Both the position numbers and the translations under genes were made by a program. The notes below the pieces were generated by a model. It was given only the letters and a program-made list of their open reading frames with translations, had not been told where the DNA came from and made no database searches. Of a stretch of 64,000 nucleotides of DNA, positions 55,086-63,198 are shown piece after piece (the stretch's first letter is position 1; each line of letters opens with the position of its first letter). The stretch comes from Hahella sp. HN01 (GTDB lineage: Bacteria > Pseudomonadota > Gammaproteobacteria > Pseudomonadales > Oleiphilaceae). The DNA is taken from the NCBI RefSeq assembly GCF_018986435.1, contig NZ_JAHMIN010000003.1, positions 188,595 through 252,594 of the forward strand, in the 5' to 3' direction.

Positions 55086-56126
55086 ATGACGCCATTCTGG
55101 GACAGAGAACTCCTGCGCAAGCAACTGCGTCCGATTTCATTTAAAGACGCGCCCCATCTGACTGAGATAGAAAAACACTACTGCAGTTACTATCGCATCG
55201 ATAAAGAAACCCGCATTACTGGCGTAGCGCATCGACTGGGATACTTTGAGGCCATTGGTTATCGACTGGCCTGCCATATGTATACGCCTCCCCGGCCGCG
55301 CGGTACGGTATTTGTGTTTCATGGCTACTTTGACCATGTGGGACTGTTTGGGCATTTGGTTGAGCATTTGTTACGCGATGGCTACGCGGTGGTCGCATAT
55401 GACTTGCCCGGTCACGGACTGTCCAGCGGAGAGACCGTTTCGATCAAGAACTTCGCTCAATATCAGTCTATTTTGGAAGCCTGTCTGATGCTGTGCGACG
55501 GCCATATGCCGAAACCCTGGATGTCCGTGGGGCAAAGCACGGGCGGGGCGGTTTTAATAGAGTATCTGTTCAGTAACCGGTTCACGCCTGAAAGCAGCCC
55601 GTTCCTGCATTGGGCGTTTTTGGCGCCGTTGGTGCGTCCGCAGGGGTGGCGCTCCGTGGTGATGCTGCATACCTTGTTTGGACCTTTTATCCGTACTTGG
55701 CGTCGGGTATTTATGGTCAATTCCAACGACCCCGAATTTATTAAGTTTCTCAAAGACAAAGATCCTTTGCAGTCGAGGGCGGTGTCCATTGACTGGGTGG
55801 GCGCGTTGCGACGGTGGGTAAAACGTATTGAAAGCACGGACCCGCTGGAGCAACCTGTCACCATTGTGCAAGGTAAGGAAGACACTACCGTGGACTGGCG
55901 CCATAATGTTCCGCAATTACAGCGCCTGTTGCCGAATGCGGAAGTGCAATATCTGGAGACGGGACGTCATCAACTGGTAAACGAGTCGCCAGAGATCCGG
56001 GCAAGGGTCTTTGGCTGGATCAGTGAAGCTTTTGACAGAGCTATCGCTGGTCAGCGTTCAGCTTCTGTTAAGAAAAATGAAACTACAATTACCGCCAACT
56101 CTGATAAATCTGGAGATAGAGAATGA
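55086..56126 (+). CDS. Alpha/beta hydrolase (S33/monoacylglycerol-lipase-like)
   Basis: 346 aa from ATG 55086; a GTG at 55023 would add 21 residues of unlikely composition. Core motifs: FVFHGYFDHVGLFGHLVEHLL (oxyanion region), YDLPGHGLSSG, nucleophile Ser151 in SVGQSTGGAVLIEY, acid in QGKEDTTVDW and His in TGRHQLVNE. No signal peptide, so cytoplasmic esterase or lipase; substrate unknown. Its last codon overlaps the first ATG of the OmpA-type gene (56123-56126), so the two are coupled. Confidence 0.85.
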   Translation: MTPFWDRELLRKQLRPISFKDAPHLTEIEKHYCSYYRIDKETRITGVAHRLGYFEAIGYRLACHMYTPPRPRGTVFVFHGYFDHVGLFGHLVEHLLRDGYAVVAYDLPGHGLSSGETVSIKNFAQYQSILEACLMLCDGHMPKPWMSVGQSTGGAVLIEYLFSNRFTPESSPFLHWAFLAPLVRPQGWRSVVMLHTLFGPFIRTWRRVFMVNSNDPEFIKFLKDKDPLQSRAVSIDWVGALRRWVKRIESTDPLEQPVTIVQGKEDTTVDWRHNVPQLQRLLPNAEVQYLETGRHQLVNESPEIRARVFGWISEAFDRAIAGQRSASVKKNETTITANSDKSGDRE

Positions 56127-56782
56127 AATTTAAGCTTTGTGCTCTTGTAGTAGCGGGTTCCCTGGCCGCTGGATGCCAAACCTACGATCCCTACACTGGG
56201 GAAAAGAAAACCGCTAACGCAACTACCGGCGCTGTGATCGGCGCGGTTGCTGGAGCAGCAATTGGCGCGGCCACTTCCAGTAAGAAAGATCGCGGCAAGG
56301 GCGCTCTGATCGGCGCAGCTGCGGGTGGCGCTGTAGGCGGCGGCATCGGCTACTACATGGACAAGCAAGAGTCTGAGCTGCGTCACCGTCTGGAAGGCAC
56401 TGGCGTGCGCGTAGTGCGTAACGGCGACGAGATTACCCTGGTTATGCCTGGCAACATCACCTTCGATACCGGTCGTGCGGAAGTGAAGGCGAACTTCTAC
56501 GACACGCTGGACTCAGTTGGTCTGGTATTGAAAGAGTTCGATAAGACTATCATTCAGGTTAGCGGCCATACCGACTCTACCGGCAGCCTGGACCTGAACC
56601 AGCGTCTGAGCGAGCAGCGCGCCGGCAGCGTTGGTCGTTACCTGATCTCCCAGGGCGTGTTGAGTTCACGTGTGCAAACTATCGGTTACGGTCCGCGTTA
56701 TCCTGTGGCCACTAACAGCACGACTGAAGGCCGCGCAGCCAACCGTCGCGTTGAGCTGAAACTGGTGCCAATGCAAGGCTAA
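56123..56782 (+). CDS. OmpA-family lipoprotein with glycine zipper
   Basis: 219 aa. Lipoprotein signal peptide MKFKLCALVVAGSLAAGC, lipid-modified Cys at residue 18. A glycine-zipper region follows (about 33-80: ATTGAVIGAVAGAAIGAATSS and ALIGAAAGGAVGGGIGYY). The OmpA C-terminal peptidoglycan-binding domain (about 100-215) has ITFDTGRAEVKANF, VSGHTDSTGSLDLNQRLSEQRA and GRAANRRVELKL. The YiaD-like layout places it in the outer membrane, linking to peptidoglycan. It overlaps the upstream hydrolase by 4 bases and ends at a strong terminator. Confidence 0.92.
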   Translation: MKFKLCALVVAGSLAAGCQTYDPYTGEKKTANATTGAVIGAVAGAAIGAATSSKKDRGKGALIGAAAGGAVGGGIGYYMDKQESELRHRLEGTGVRVVRNGDEITLVMPGNITFDTGRAEVKANFYDTLDSVGLVLKEFDKTIIQVSGHTDSTGSLDLNQRLSEQRAGSVGRYLISQGVLSSRVQTIGYGPRYPVATNSTTEGRAANRRVELKLVPMQG

Positions 56783-56801
56783 TCGCCAGCTGCATTTGCT
56801 G

Positions 56802-56832
56802 AAAAAGCCAGCCTGTGAAGGCTGGCTTTTTT
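56802..56832 (+). terminator. Terminator of the hydrolase-OmpA operon
   Basis: AAAAAGCCAGCC (56802-56813), loop TGTGAA, GGCTGGCTTTTTT (56820-56832): a perfect stem with a run of six T residues, 20 bases after the stop. Confidence 0.92.
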
Positions 56833-57040
56833 CGTTTCAGGGGCAAGCTCGATCTTAGCTCTCGATTTAAACTATGCTTAAATCGACTAATCGCCAGGGA
56901 GCGGTCCATCTGGCGGGTTATGATCAGCCCGATGTCCGTTTATGTTTACCCATTGTCCGCGTCTCGCAGAAACGCGACCTTCCCGCCGTCAATCTCTGAG
57001 CGAACCGTTGAATAGCAGGTTTCATAAGGAGCGGAAAAAC

Positions 57041-57499
57041 GTGTCTTATGCAGATTACCGTTTAATGGAAAGCAGCACATCGCATAATCGCAGGGTTCTG
57101 GTGATTGAGGACGATCAGGACACGGTGGACCTCATGCGCAGGGTTCTGGAGCGTCGGGAGGTTCGATGCCAGTGCGAGTTTGTGGATAACGGCGCCAAGG
57201 CGATGTTCAAGGTTCACAACGCCCACTTTGATCTCATATTGGTGGATCTGGGGCTGCCAATCGCCAGCGGCTATGAAGTCATGCAGGCGATCCGTAAATC
57301 GGATCATAATCGTTTTACGCCCATTGTCGTTCTGACGGAATCCACCCATGAACGTACAGCGATTGAGTGTTATAAATCGGGCGCATCCAGCTTGATCAGC
57401 AAAAGAATGGAATATGGAATACAGGACTTTTACGACACCATTTACTCTATCTTCTATTACTGGTTATCGAAAAATGAGTTTCCCAAGACGGAGTATTAG
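57041..57499 (+). CDS. Single-domain response regulator (CheY-like)
   Basis: 152 aa from GTG 57041, selected because AAGGAGCGG lies just ahead; the frame extends to 56942 without such support. Receiver features: acidic pocket VIEDDQD (Glu23, Asp24, Asp25), phospho-acceptor Asp69 in LILVDLGLPIASG, Thr99 in VVLTEST and Lys121 in SLISKRMEYG. A short helical tail (YDTIYSIFYYWLSK) follows, with no output domain. It probably relays phosphate to another protein or controls a partner by binding. No histidine kinase adjacent. Confidence 0.87.
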   Translation: MSYADYRLMESSTSHNRRVLVIEDDQDTVDLMRRVLERREVRCQCEFVDNGAKAMFKVHNAHFDLILVDLGLPIASGYEVMQAIRKSDHNRFTPIVVLTESTHERTAIECYKSGASSLISKRMEYGIQDFYDTIYSIFYYWLSKNEFPKTEY

Positions 57500-57535
57500 C
57501 GATGTTTGGGCTAGGACTGAAGAAGAGGGAAGCGG

Positions 57536-57560
57536 CCAGGGCAGTTTGTAGCTGCCCTGG
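57536..57560. terminator. Hairpin between convergent genes
   Basis: CCAGGGCAG (57536-57544), loop TTTGTAG, CTGCCCTGG (57552-57560): a perfect 9-bp stem between the response regulator (plus) and the first beta-helix gene (minus). No T tract. Confidence 0.6.
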
Positions 57561-57597
57561 TGACGCATTAATCATATGTGAGAGGAGTTAGTTCGCC

Positions 57598-58878
57598 TCA
57601 CTGACATTGATTATTCCGGACTGTACCTTGCCCTTCAAACTGGAAGTTGGGGCCGCCATTGCTCTCGTTATCGCAAAAGTTATTATTTCGCACATTCATC
57701 CCAGTATTTTGACTCTCTACGCGTACGCCGCCGTTGCCATAGACTTTGGGTTCACGCCAAGTTCCACTGGAGCCCCAGCCGTTGCCGTGCACTTCGTTTG
57801 TAGCCTCGCTTCCTGAAGAAATGGTGGTATTGTCGCCGTCTTCCACATAAATCCCCCACCATTCACACCCTTCTATTGTGTTGGCCTCTATATCCACATT
57901 TTGTCCTCCCTCAATGAATATACCCATGCGATCGCAATCGTAGATTTTATTCCCTTTAATCTTAACGTCAGGGGAACCTTTTTGGACATGTATGCCGTAC
58001 AGAGTATTACGAATGACGTTGTTTTTGATGACATTTCCGCTGCCAGAAGGTCCGTGCCTGTTTTCGCCAACGCCAATTCCTCGGCCTAACGCCTTGTCGT
58101 TGGGATTGCCCACGATTGTATTGTTTATGACGAGGTTGTCGTACTCGCCTGACCCATGTAGATCAATGGCGTCTTGTTTTGTGTCTTTGAAGTAATTGCT
58201 GTTTACAGTGATACCGTGGCTGGGGCGGTTTATTTTTTTGTCCCCTTGAATCACTACACCGTGACGAATATCGGGGCCATAGAAGTAACTGTTATCCACT
58301 CTGCCTCCATTACACCCGCTTGTGTAGACCACGCCATAGCCATGTCCTCCATCGATCGTATTCGTTGCATCCTGAAACCGGGAGTTGGCGACTCTGCCGT
58401 TGACGGTGTTATAAAAATAAACGGCATGCTCTTCAAATCGGTGAAAACTGCTTTCATTAACGCTGACGTTTTCAGAATCTATGATGGAAATCAGCTTATT
58501 GACTCCCTCTGGATGGATGGTTTTCAGTCTCAGCCCGGATATGGTGACCGAAAACAGGTACCTGCCTTTAATTAAGGTTTTATGTTCGTCGTCATTGTCC
58601 TTACTGGTGTATACCGCAGTAATCGTCGATTTGGCGTACCCGGCGCCTTTCAAGTTAACGCGACTCTTCAGTATGATTTCCTCGCGGGTGTGAAAGGTTC
58701 CTTCAGGGATGATGACCGTATCGCCATCACGAGCGGCGTTAATGGCGGCGTTGATGGCGATGGAGTCATCGTCGCTGTGGTCGTCTGGCGTGGCGCCGTA
58801 GTCGATGATGTTCAAGTTGTTGGCGAAACAGGCGCTGGAGAGCGCGCACCCAAACAGGGCTCCTAGTGCTGATTTCAT
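57598..58878 (-). CDS. Secreted right-handed beta-helix protein (pectate-lyase-like), paralogue 1
   Basis: 427 aa from ATG 58878 with AAAGGAT ahead; the frame itself opens at 58974. Signal peptide MKSALGALFGCALSSACFA, cleavage after ACFA (19). The mature part begins NLNIIDYGATPDDHSDDDSIAINAA, the start signature of the Pectate_lyase_3 fold, followed by repeated beta-helix coils rich in N-x-I, DNSYF, GNKIYDCDRMGIFIEGG. The C-terminus has a Cys pair (NNFCDNES and NNQCQ). No AlgE-type catalytic DPHE motif was seen. Probably acts on or binds a polysaccharide outside the cell. Tandem copy of the next gene. Confidence 0.82.
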   Translation of the reverse strand: MKSALGALFGCALSSACFANNLNIIDYGATPDDHSDDDSIAINAAINAARDGDTVIIPEGTFHTREEIILKSRVNLKGAGYAKSTITAVYTSKDNDDEHKTLIKGRYLFSVTISGLRLKTIHPEGVNKLISIIDSENVSVNESSFHRFEEHAVYFYNTVNGRVANSRFQDATNTIDGGHGYGVVYTSGCNGGRVDNSYFYGPDIRHGVVIQGDKKINRPSHGITVNSNYFKDTKQDAIDLHGSGEYDNLVINNTIVGNPNDKALGRGIGVGENRHGPSGSGNVIKNNVIRNTLYGIHVQKGSPDVKIKGNKIYDCDRMGIFIEGGQNVDIEANTIEGCEWWGIYVEDGDNTTISSGSEATNEVHGNGWGSSGTWREPKVYGNGGVRVESQNTGMNVRNNNFCDNESNGGPNFQFEGQGTVRNNQCQ

Positions 58879-58900
58879 AAAATATCCTTTGTTTCTGATG
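58833..58900 (-). repeat. Duplicated 5' region, copy 1
   Basis: The signal-peptide coding part and the upstream ribosome site and leader of paralogue 1. Reading the plus strand, the stretch from GCGCGCACCCAAACAGGGC through ATAAAATATCC to TTTCTGATG is almost identical to 60257-60324 of paralogue 2, differing at a few third-codon positions and one T in the leader. It is the clearest mark of the tandem duplication. Confidence 0.75.
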
Positions 58901-59063
58901 TTTAGGGTGGTTAGTGCGTCTGACTCCGCAGAGCGGAAGCGCAATTTGGAAGTCTGGGGTTTGACGCCAGGCATATGACGGTCAAAGTTGACGCGAGTTC
59001 AGCCTGCCTGACCTTGGTGGGGCGGCAGGCTGTAGTCCTGCAATTTCAAGGACCCAAAGAAAG

Positions 59064-60302
59064 CTATTGGCAAAGGTTGTTTTTTACTGTGCCCTGGCCT
59101 TCAAATGAGAGGTTTACGCCGCCTTTGCTTTCGTTGTTGCAGAAATCGTTGTCCTGAATATCCAGACCTGAATTGTCTGCATCAACGCGCACGCCCCCAA
59201 AGCTTGAGCCGCCCAGTCCGTTGTTATGGACCTGGTTGCCTGTCTCCGCTTTACGGATGACGGTGTTGTCGCCTTTTTCTACGTAAATGCCCCATTTTTC
59301 ACAGCCCTCGACTTTATTGTCGCGAATATCCGCATCGGGACCATTCTGGATGTAAATACCGTAGCGCTTGCAGTCGTAAATTTCGTTGTATCGGATGGTG
59401 ACGCTGGGGGAGCCGGTCAGTACATGAATGCCGTAACGGGTATCGCGGATAACGTTGTATTTGATGACGTTACCGCTTCCTGAGGGGCCGTGAACGTCTT
59501 CGCCGACGCCAATTCCGCGTCCAATAGTGTCACTGTCCGGGTCGCCTTGGATGGTGTTGTACATGACATAGTTGCCGTACTCGCCGTAACCATGCAGGTC
59601 GATGGCGTCTTGAGCGGTATGCACAAAGCGGTTGTCCCTGATCACGACGCCGTGGCTGGGACCGTTGGCGTCTCCGCCTTGCACGACGACGCCGTGACGG
59701 ATATCCGGGCCATTAAAGTCGCTGTTTTCTACTCGGCCGCCTTCACATCCATCGGTGTAAACCACGCCATAGCCATAACCGCCAGTATTAATTTCGGTGG
59801 CTTCCTGAAACTTGGAGTTCAGAACCTTTCCGTTCACGGTGTTACTGAAGTAAACGCCGTGGCGTTTGAATCGGTGGAAGCTGGCGTCGTCGATAGTGAC
59901 GTCGGAAGAGTTCTTGATATAAACCAGCGCTTTAACGCCGCCGCTCAAGTTGGTTTTAAGCCGCAAGCCGGAAATGGTGACTTTAGTGACGTTCTTACCT
60001 TTAAGGACGATATCTTCTGGATCATCCCCCTCAAATAACGCTGCAATGCCTGACTTGGCGTAGCCCTCTCCTTTCAGGCTGACGTTACTTTTCAGGTTGA
60101 TCGTTTCGCGAATATGGAATGTCCCTTCAGGAACGATGACGACGTCCCCTTCGCGGGCGGCGTTGATGGCGGCGTTGATAGCGATGGCGTCATCATCGTT
60201 GTAGTCATCCGGCGTGGCGCCGTAGTCGACGATGTTCAAATTGGTGGCGAAACAGGCGCTGGAAAGCGCGCACCCAAACAGGGCTCCTAGTGCGGACTTC
60301 AT
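59064..60302 (-). CDS. Secreted right-handed beta-helix protein (pectate-lyase-like), paralogue 2
   Basis: 412 aa with AAAAGGAT before the ATG. Same architecture as paralogue 1: signal peptide MKSALGALFGCALSSACFA, the identical first residues save one (NLNIVDYGATPDD), a ladder of beta-helix turns (VTISGLRLKTN, GPDIRHGVVVQGG, YNEIYDCKRYGIYIQNG), and the terminal Cys pair (NDFCNNES and NNLCQ). It is about 15 residues shorter, with differences mostly in loops. The signal peptide and upstream DNA are nearly identical at base level between the two, showing a recent duplication. Located upstream of paralogue 1 on the same strand. Exported; substrate unknown. Confidence 0.82.
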   Translation of the reverse strand: MKSALGALFGCALSSACFATNLNIVDYGATPDDYNDDDAIAINAAINAAREGDVVIVPEGTFHIRETINLKSNVSLKGEGYAKSGIAALFEGDDPEDIVLKGKNVTKVTISGLRLKTNLSGGVKALVYIKNSSDVTIDDASFHRFKRHGVYFSNTVNGKVLNSKFQEATEINTGGYGYGVVYTDGCEGGRVENSDFNGPDIRHGVVVQGGDANGPSHGVVIRDNRFVHTAQDAIDLHGYGEYGNYVMYNTIQGDPDSDTIGRGIGVGEDVHGPSGSGNVIKYNVIRDTRYGIHVLTGSPSVTIRYNEIYDCKRYGIYIQNGPDADIRDNKVEGCEKWGIYVEKGDNTVIRKAETGNQVHNNGLGGSSFGGVRVDADNSGLDIQDNDFCNNESKGGVNLSFEGQGTVKNNLCQ

Positions 60303-60325
60303 AAAATATCCTTTTGTTTCTGATG
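60257..60325 (-). repeat. Duplicated 5' region, copy 2
   Basis: Counterpart of 58833-58900: same coding start, ribosome site and leader in front of paralogue 2, so both genes probably share a promoter design and regulation. Confidence 0.75.
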
Positions 60326-60426
60326 CTTAGGGTAGTAAGCAGTGTGCAGGCTCCGTAGCAGAGGGGCAATATGGGGTTTACCCTAAGGTTGGAAGTTAGG
60401 AAAAAGTTGCTTCGCTCTGCGGGATA

Positions 60427-60909
60427 TCAGTTCGCCCTGTTTTTGTGATTATTGAGCAGGCTGCGGTCGCCTAACGTCAGCACGTCGATTAATTCCGCTA
60501 ATCTTCGAGTGGCTTCGGGAGTGCGCTCCAGCAACATTTTTACGACGTACTTGAAGTGAATGTCTTCTTCCCAGCGGCTATAAAGGGTGTCCAGCGCATG
60601 CTGACTATTGCGGGACTTGCGAGGCCCGTTGACGCCAGTGAGCAGGTAGTAGGGTTCCTGCTCGAAGTAGTGACACAAGGCGAGCAGCTCTGGATAGTCC
60701 GGCATTTCTGTGCGGTTGTTCAATTCCCACTTGGCGTATCGGCTGCGACAAAGCGGGTGGGGGCGGTGCTGTATTAAGGGCAGAAGCTCATTGACGCCAT
60801 CCACCACCTTTTGCTGGGTGTAGCCGAAATGACTGCGCAGCTCTTTCAGGCGCAGGGCAAAGTCGCTTTTTCGAAATTGGCGGGGCTGGTGGAAAAATTC
60901 CGCATTCAT
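60427..60909 (-). CDS. XRE-family helix-turn-helix regulator
   Basis: About 160 aa from ATG 60909 (the frame opens at 60948; neither start has a strong ribosome site). An N-terminal XRE/Cro-C1 HTH includes LRLKELRSHFGYTQQKVVDGVNELL and the recognition part RSRYAKWELNNRTEMPDYPELLALCHYF. A C-terminal helical part (about 95-160) has no recognised family and may sense a signal or dimerise. It lies upstream of both beta-helix genes on the same strand and divergent from the SGNH hydrolase, so it is a candidate regulator of this exported-protein group. Confidence 0.75.
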   Translation of the reverse strand: MNAEFFHQPRQFRKSDFALRLKELRSHFGYTQQKVVDGVNELLPLIQHRPHPLCRSRYAKWELNNRTEMPDYPELLALCHYFEQEPYYLLTGVNGPRKSRNSQHALDTLYSRWEEDIHFKYVVKMLLERTPEATRRLAELIDVLTLGDRSLLNNHKNRAN

Positions 60910-60957
60910 GATTCTACCGCTCTGCTTTTTGAAATGTTCTGAAAACAAACATTATTC

Positions 60958-60969
60958 AGCATATATGCT
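60958..60969. promoter_or_regulatory. Candidate operator of the XRE regulator
   Basis: A perfect 12-bp palindrome AGCATATATGCT in the divergent gap, flanked by AACAAA (60944-60949) and TTTGTT (60969-60974), which extend the dyad approximately. A plausible binding site for the XRE protein. Confidence 0.45.
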
Positions 60970-61135
60970 TTGTTACGTTCCGCCATGTAACAATCGTGCG
61001 TTTTTCAATGTGCTCGGAGTTGTTATAAATGCGTTACATCCTGATAGCGAACTGTCGCCAAGTTTGTCCCGGCGGCAGGTGTCCCGGATGGCTAGAGGGT
61101 GAGGTACTGGTTAAACCACATGGAGATCAAGAATA

Positions 61136-61951
61136 GTGAACGCATTACAACTGATTGTGAGACTACTGCTCGCCACAGGAATTTTCCTGACCACTTCCGT
61201 CGCAGCGATCGATAAGCCCGTGTTGCTGATAGGCGCTTCCTACGCCAGTGGCGATACGCCTCTAAACTCCGACCTGCAGGGACCATTGTCGGGGATATCG
61301 GTTGGTTCAGGAGATTATGTCGACCTGGGTAACGCATTGATGCGATATGGGGTGAAAGTCAAAAGCGAGGCGCAAGCGGGGGCCACCACATTCAGCCGTA
61401 TCAGTTGTAATCCGGAGTGCGGCTCTGCGCGCTGGGACAGTTACGAGACGCAACTGAAAAAAGCGTTAATGCGGGTGGCGCAATATGACCCATCTGGTTT
61501 TGCTGGATACAACGCGGATTATGTGATTATTAGTATTGGCAACGACTGCCTGCATTCCGATTCATTCGGTATCGAACAGTCTAAAACTGTCCTGTGCAGC
61601 AATGCGGAAATGAATGCGGCGGTGGGTCGCCTGATTGCTATTGGCCAACAAGTACTGGACTTGGGCCTCACCCCTGTATATCCCCTTTATCCGAATCCGG
61701 ATGATCTTGATCTGTCTCTTTTCGCCAATTTATCCGGACTGACCTGGGCGATGAGCAATGACGATTTTAAATTCTTTGGCCGCTTATATGCCCGCCGGAT
61801 TCATGATGAGCTTGAAGGCGCACTGCTGGTGAATCCCTGGCGTACGTTCGAACATCGCGGCGATGGCATTCATCCTGATGAAGAAACAGTGATGAAAGGG
61901 GCGCGTAGAATTCTGTGGGCGATTCAAGAGTACGAAGCCTCTCGTCAGTGA
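61136..61951 (+). CDS. Secreted SGNH/GDSL-type hydrolase
   Basis: 271 aa from a GTG start with GGAG ten bases ahead. Signal peptide NALQLIVRLLLATGIFLTTSVAA, cleavage near residue 24. SGNH blocks: nucleophile Ser35 in LLIGASYASGD, oxyanion Asn136 in SIGNDCLH, and catalytic Asp243 and His246 in GDGIHPDEE. Four cysteines (two in CNPECG, others in NDCLH and VLCSN) suggest disulphides. An exported esterase, possibly removing acetyl or acyl groups from polysaccharide or lipid. It is divergent from the XRE regulator and close to the two beta-helix proteins, which makes a polysaccharide-modifying group plausible. The exact substrate cannot be told. Confidence 0.8.
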   Translation: MNALQLIVRLLLATGIFLTTSVAAIDKPVLLIGASYASGDTPLNSDLQGPLSGISVGSGDYVDLGNALMRYGVKVKSEAQAGATTFSRISCNPECGSARWDSYETQLKKALMRVAQYDPSGFAGYNADYVIISIGNDCLHSDSFGIEQSKTVLCSNAEMNAAVGRLIAIGQQVLDLGLTPVYPLYPNPDDLDLSLFANLSGLTWAMSNDDFKFFGRLYARRIHDELEGALLVNPWRTFEHRGDGIHPDEETVMKGARRILWAIQEYEASRQ

Positions 61952-61965
61952 CGACGGCGGACTAC

Positions 61966-62000
61966 AGTTAACGCTGCGAGAACTTATTGCAGCGTTAACT
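61966..62000 (+). terminator. Perfect 12-bp hairpin after the SGNH gene
   Basis: AGTTAACGCTGC (61966-61977) pairs with GCAGCGTTAACT (61989-62000) around an 11-base loop, 14 bases past the stop. No T run follows. Confidence 0.6.
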
Positions 62001-62140
62001 GAGTCGGGGTGCTTGTCTGAGCGTGTATGGGCGTCGTTACGTCTTGTCGTCTCGCTATGCGATACTTTTATCGCTGATGTGGTTATGGGTTACTGTGAAA
62101 GCTAGGCTTTCAGATACCTTTCCCTTTCTGGAGACGTACC

Positions 62141-63184
62141 GTGACGGCGATTTTTTACTTATATATCCTGCCCAGCCTGAAAATCCTTTTTGTATTGGCT
62201 TTAGCCGTCCTTCTTTTATTCGCCTGCCGCAACGGGCTTCGTCGTAGGCCAGACTATCCTCTGGACTGGTTCAGCGCCATTGGCGTGCACCTGATCCTGG
62301 CTATTGGCCTCGCGGGCGCCGTCGGTGCGACGATTCTGCTTCCTTCCACTGTTTCTGGTATGGAGGGATTGGGCGTCTTCTATCTGTGCGTGTTGGTGCT
62401 GGCGCCCGCCATATTGACCCTGTTTGTATGGGGCCTCTCCGCCGCTTATCGCGTTTCCATGGCGCATATCGCTTTGTTGCTGTTTCGTATGCTGATATTG
62501 GGGGCGACGCCAGTCTGGTTAGTGGAGGGGACGTCCGGTATTTTTATTCAGGGAGAGTGGGATGCGAGGCGGAGTTTGACCGCTTCCCCAAAGGCGGCTG
62601 ACGGCGTTATTGAATGGGTGGGAAATGAAGTATGGCGCATGCCTGATGGCGAGATGATCAGGCATGCCGTTTTACAAAAGCCTGCTGGAACAGAGGTGCT
62701 GCGCTTGAACCTGGAGTTGGATGGCAAGCGCTATGAGGATATTGAGCATCTGGCGGTGACCTATGCATGCTGGCTGGATGACGAGCTGCATATCGTTACT
62801 CCAGCGGAGTCGGAGGTCGCCATCGGTTATATCTGGAGTTCTGACCCATACAGCAGCAATGAAAGCGCCATTCGCGTCGACACGGACGCTCCCCTGTCCA
62901 GCGACTACAGGCTGGACGAAGAGCAGGGCAGGTTGACGCTGCCATTCCCGACGCCCTATAACATGCTTCGCTTCAGTCAGAAGGCTGGTGAAGCAAAGAA
63001 TCCTGTTTGGATGCAGGCGGCCTCTGCACTGGTCAATCCGCCACGCTCCGCCGCTTGTCTGCATGGGGACATTGAGGTGGAGCCGCGATACCGGACTGTC
63101 GGCTTATTTATGACTAATAGCCGCCCCGGCAACGCCAGGGAGCGGTTCTGGCAATGGTCCCTTGATGGGAGCGGCGCACAATAG
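62141..63184 (+). CDS. Hypothetical membrane protein
   Basis: 347 aa from GTG 62141 with CTGGAG ahead. Four hydrophobic segments occupy the first 130 residues (YLYILPSLKILFVLALAVLLL, GVHLILAIGLAGAVGATILL, FYLCVLVLAPAILTLFVWGL, IALLLFRMLILGATPVWL), followed by a large soluble C-terminal domain (about 135-347), probably periplasmic, rich in beta-strand and acidic residues. No family recognised. Alone between the SGNH gene and a convergent metallopeptidase gene; possibly part of the same exported group. Confidence 0.65.
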   Translation: MTAIFYLYILPSLKILFVLALAVLLLFACRNGLRRRPDYPLDWFSAIGVHLILAIGLAGAVGATILLPSTVSGMEGLGVFYLCVLVLAPAILTLFVWGLSAAYRVSMAHIALLLFRMLILGATPVWLVEGTSGIFIQGEWDARRSLTASPKAADGVIEWVGNEVWRMPDGEMIRHAVLQKPAGTEVLRLNLELDGKRYEDIEHLAVTYACWLDDELHIVTPAESEVAIGYIWSSDPYSSNESAIRVDTDAPLSSDYRLDEEQGRLTLPFPTPYNMLRFSQKAGEAKNPVWMQAASALVNPPRSAACLHGDIEVEPRYRTVGLFMTNSRPGNARERFWQWSLDGSGAQ

Positions 63185-63198
63185 CGACGAGCCTGAGA

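Noticed and set aside
57598..60302. Alginate C5-epimerase assignment for the beta-helix pair
   Set aside because: The N-terminal fold signature is shared with epimerases, but the catalytic DPHE-type motif and the calcium-binding R-modules are missing.
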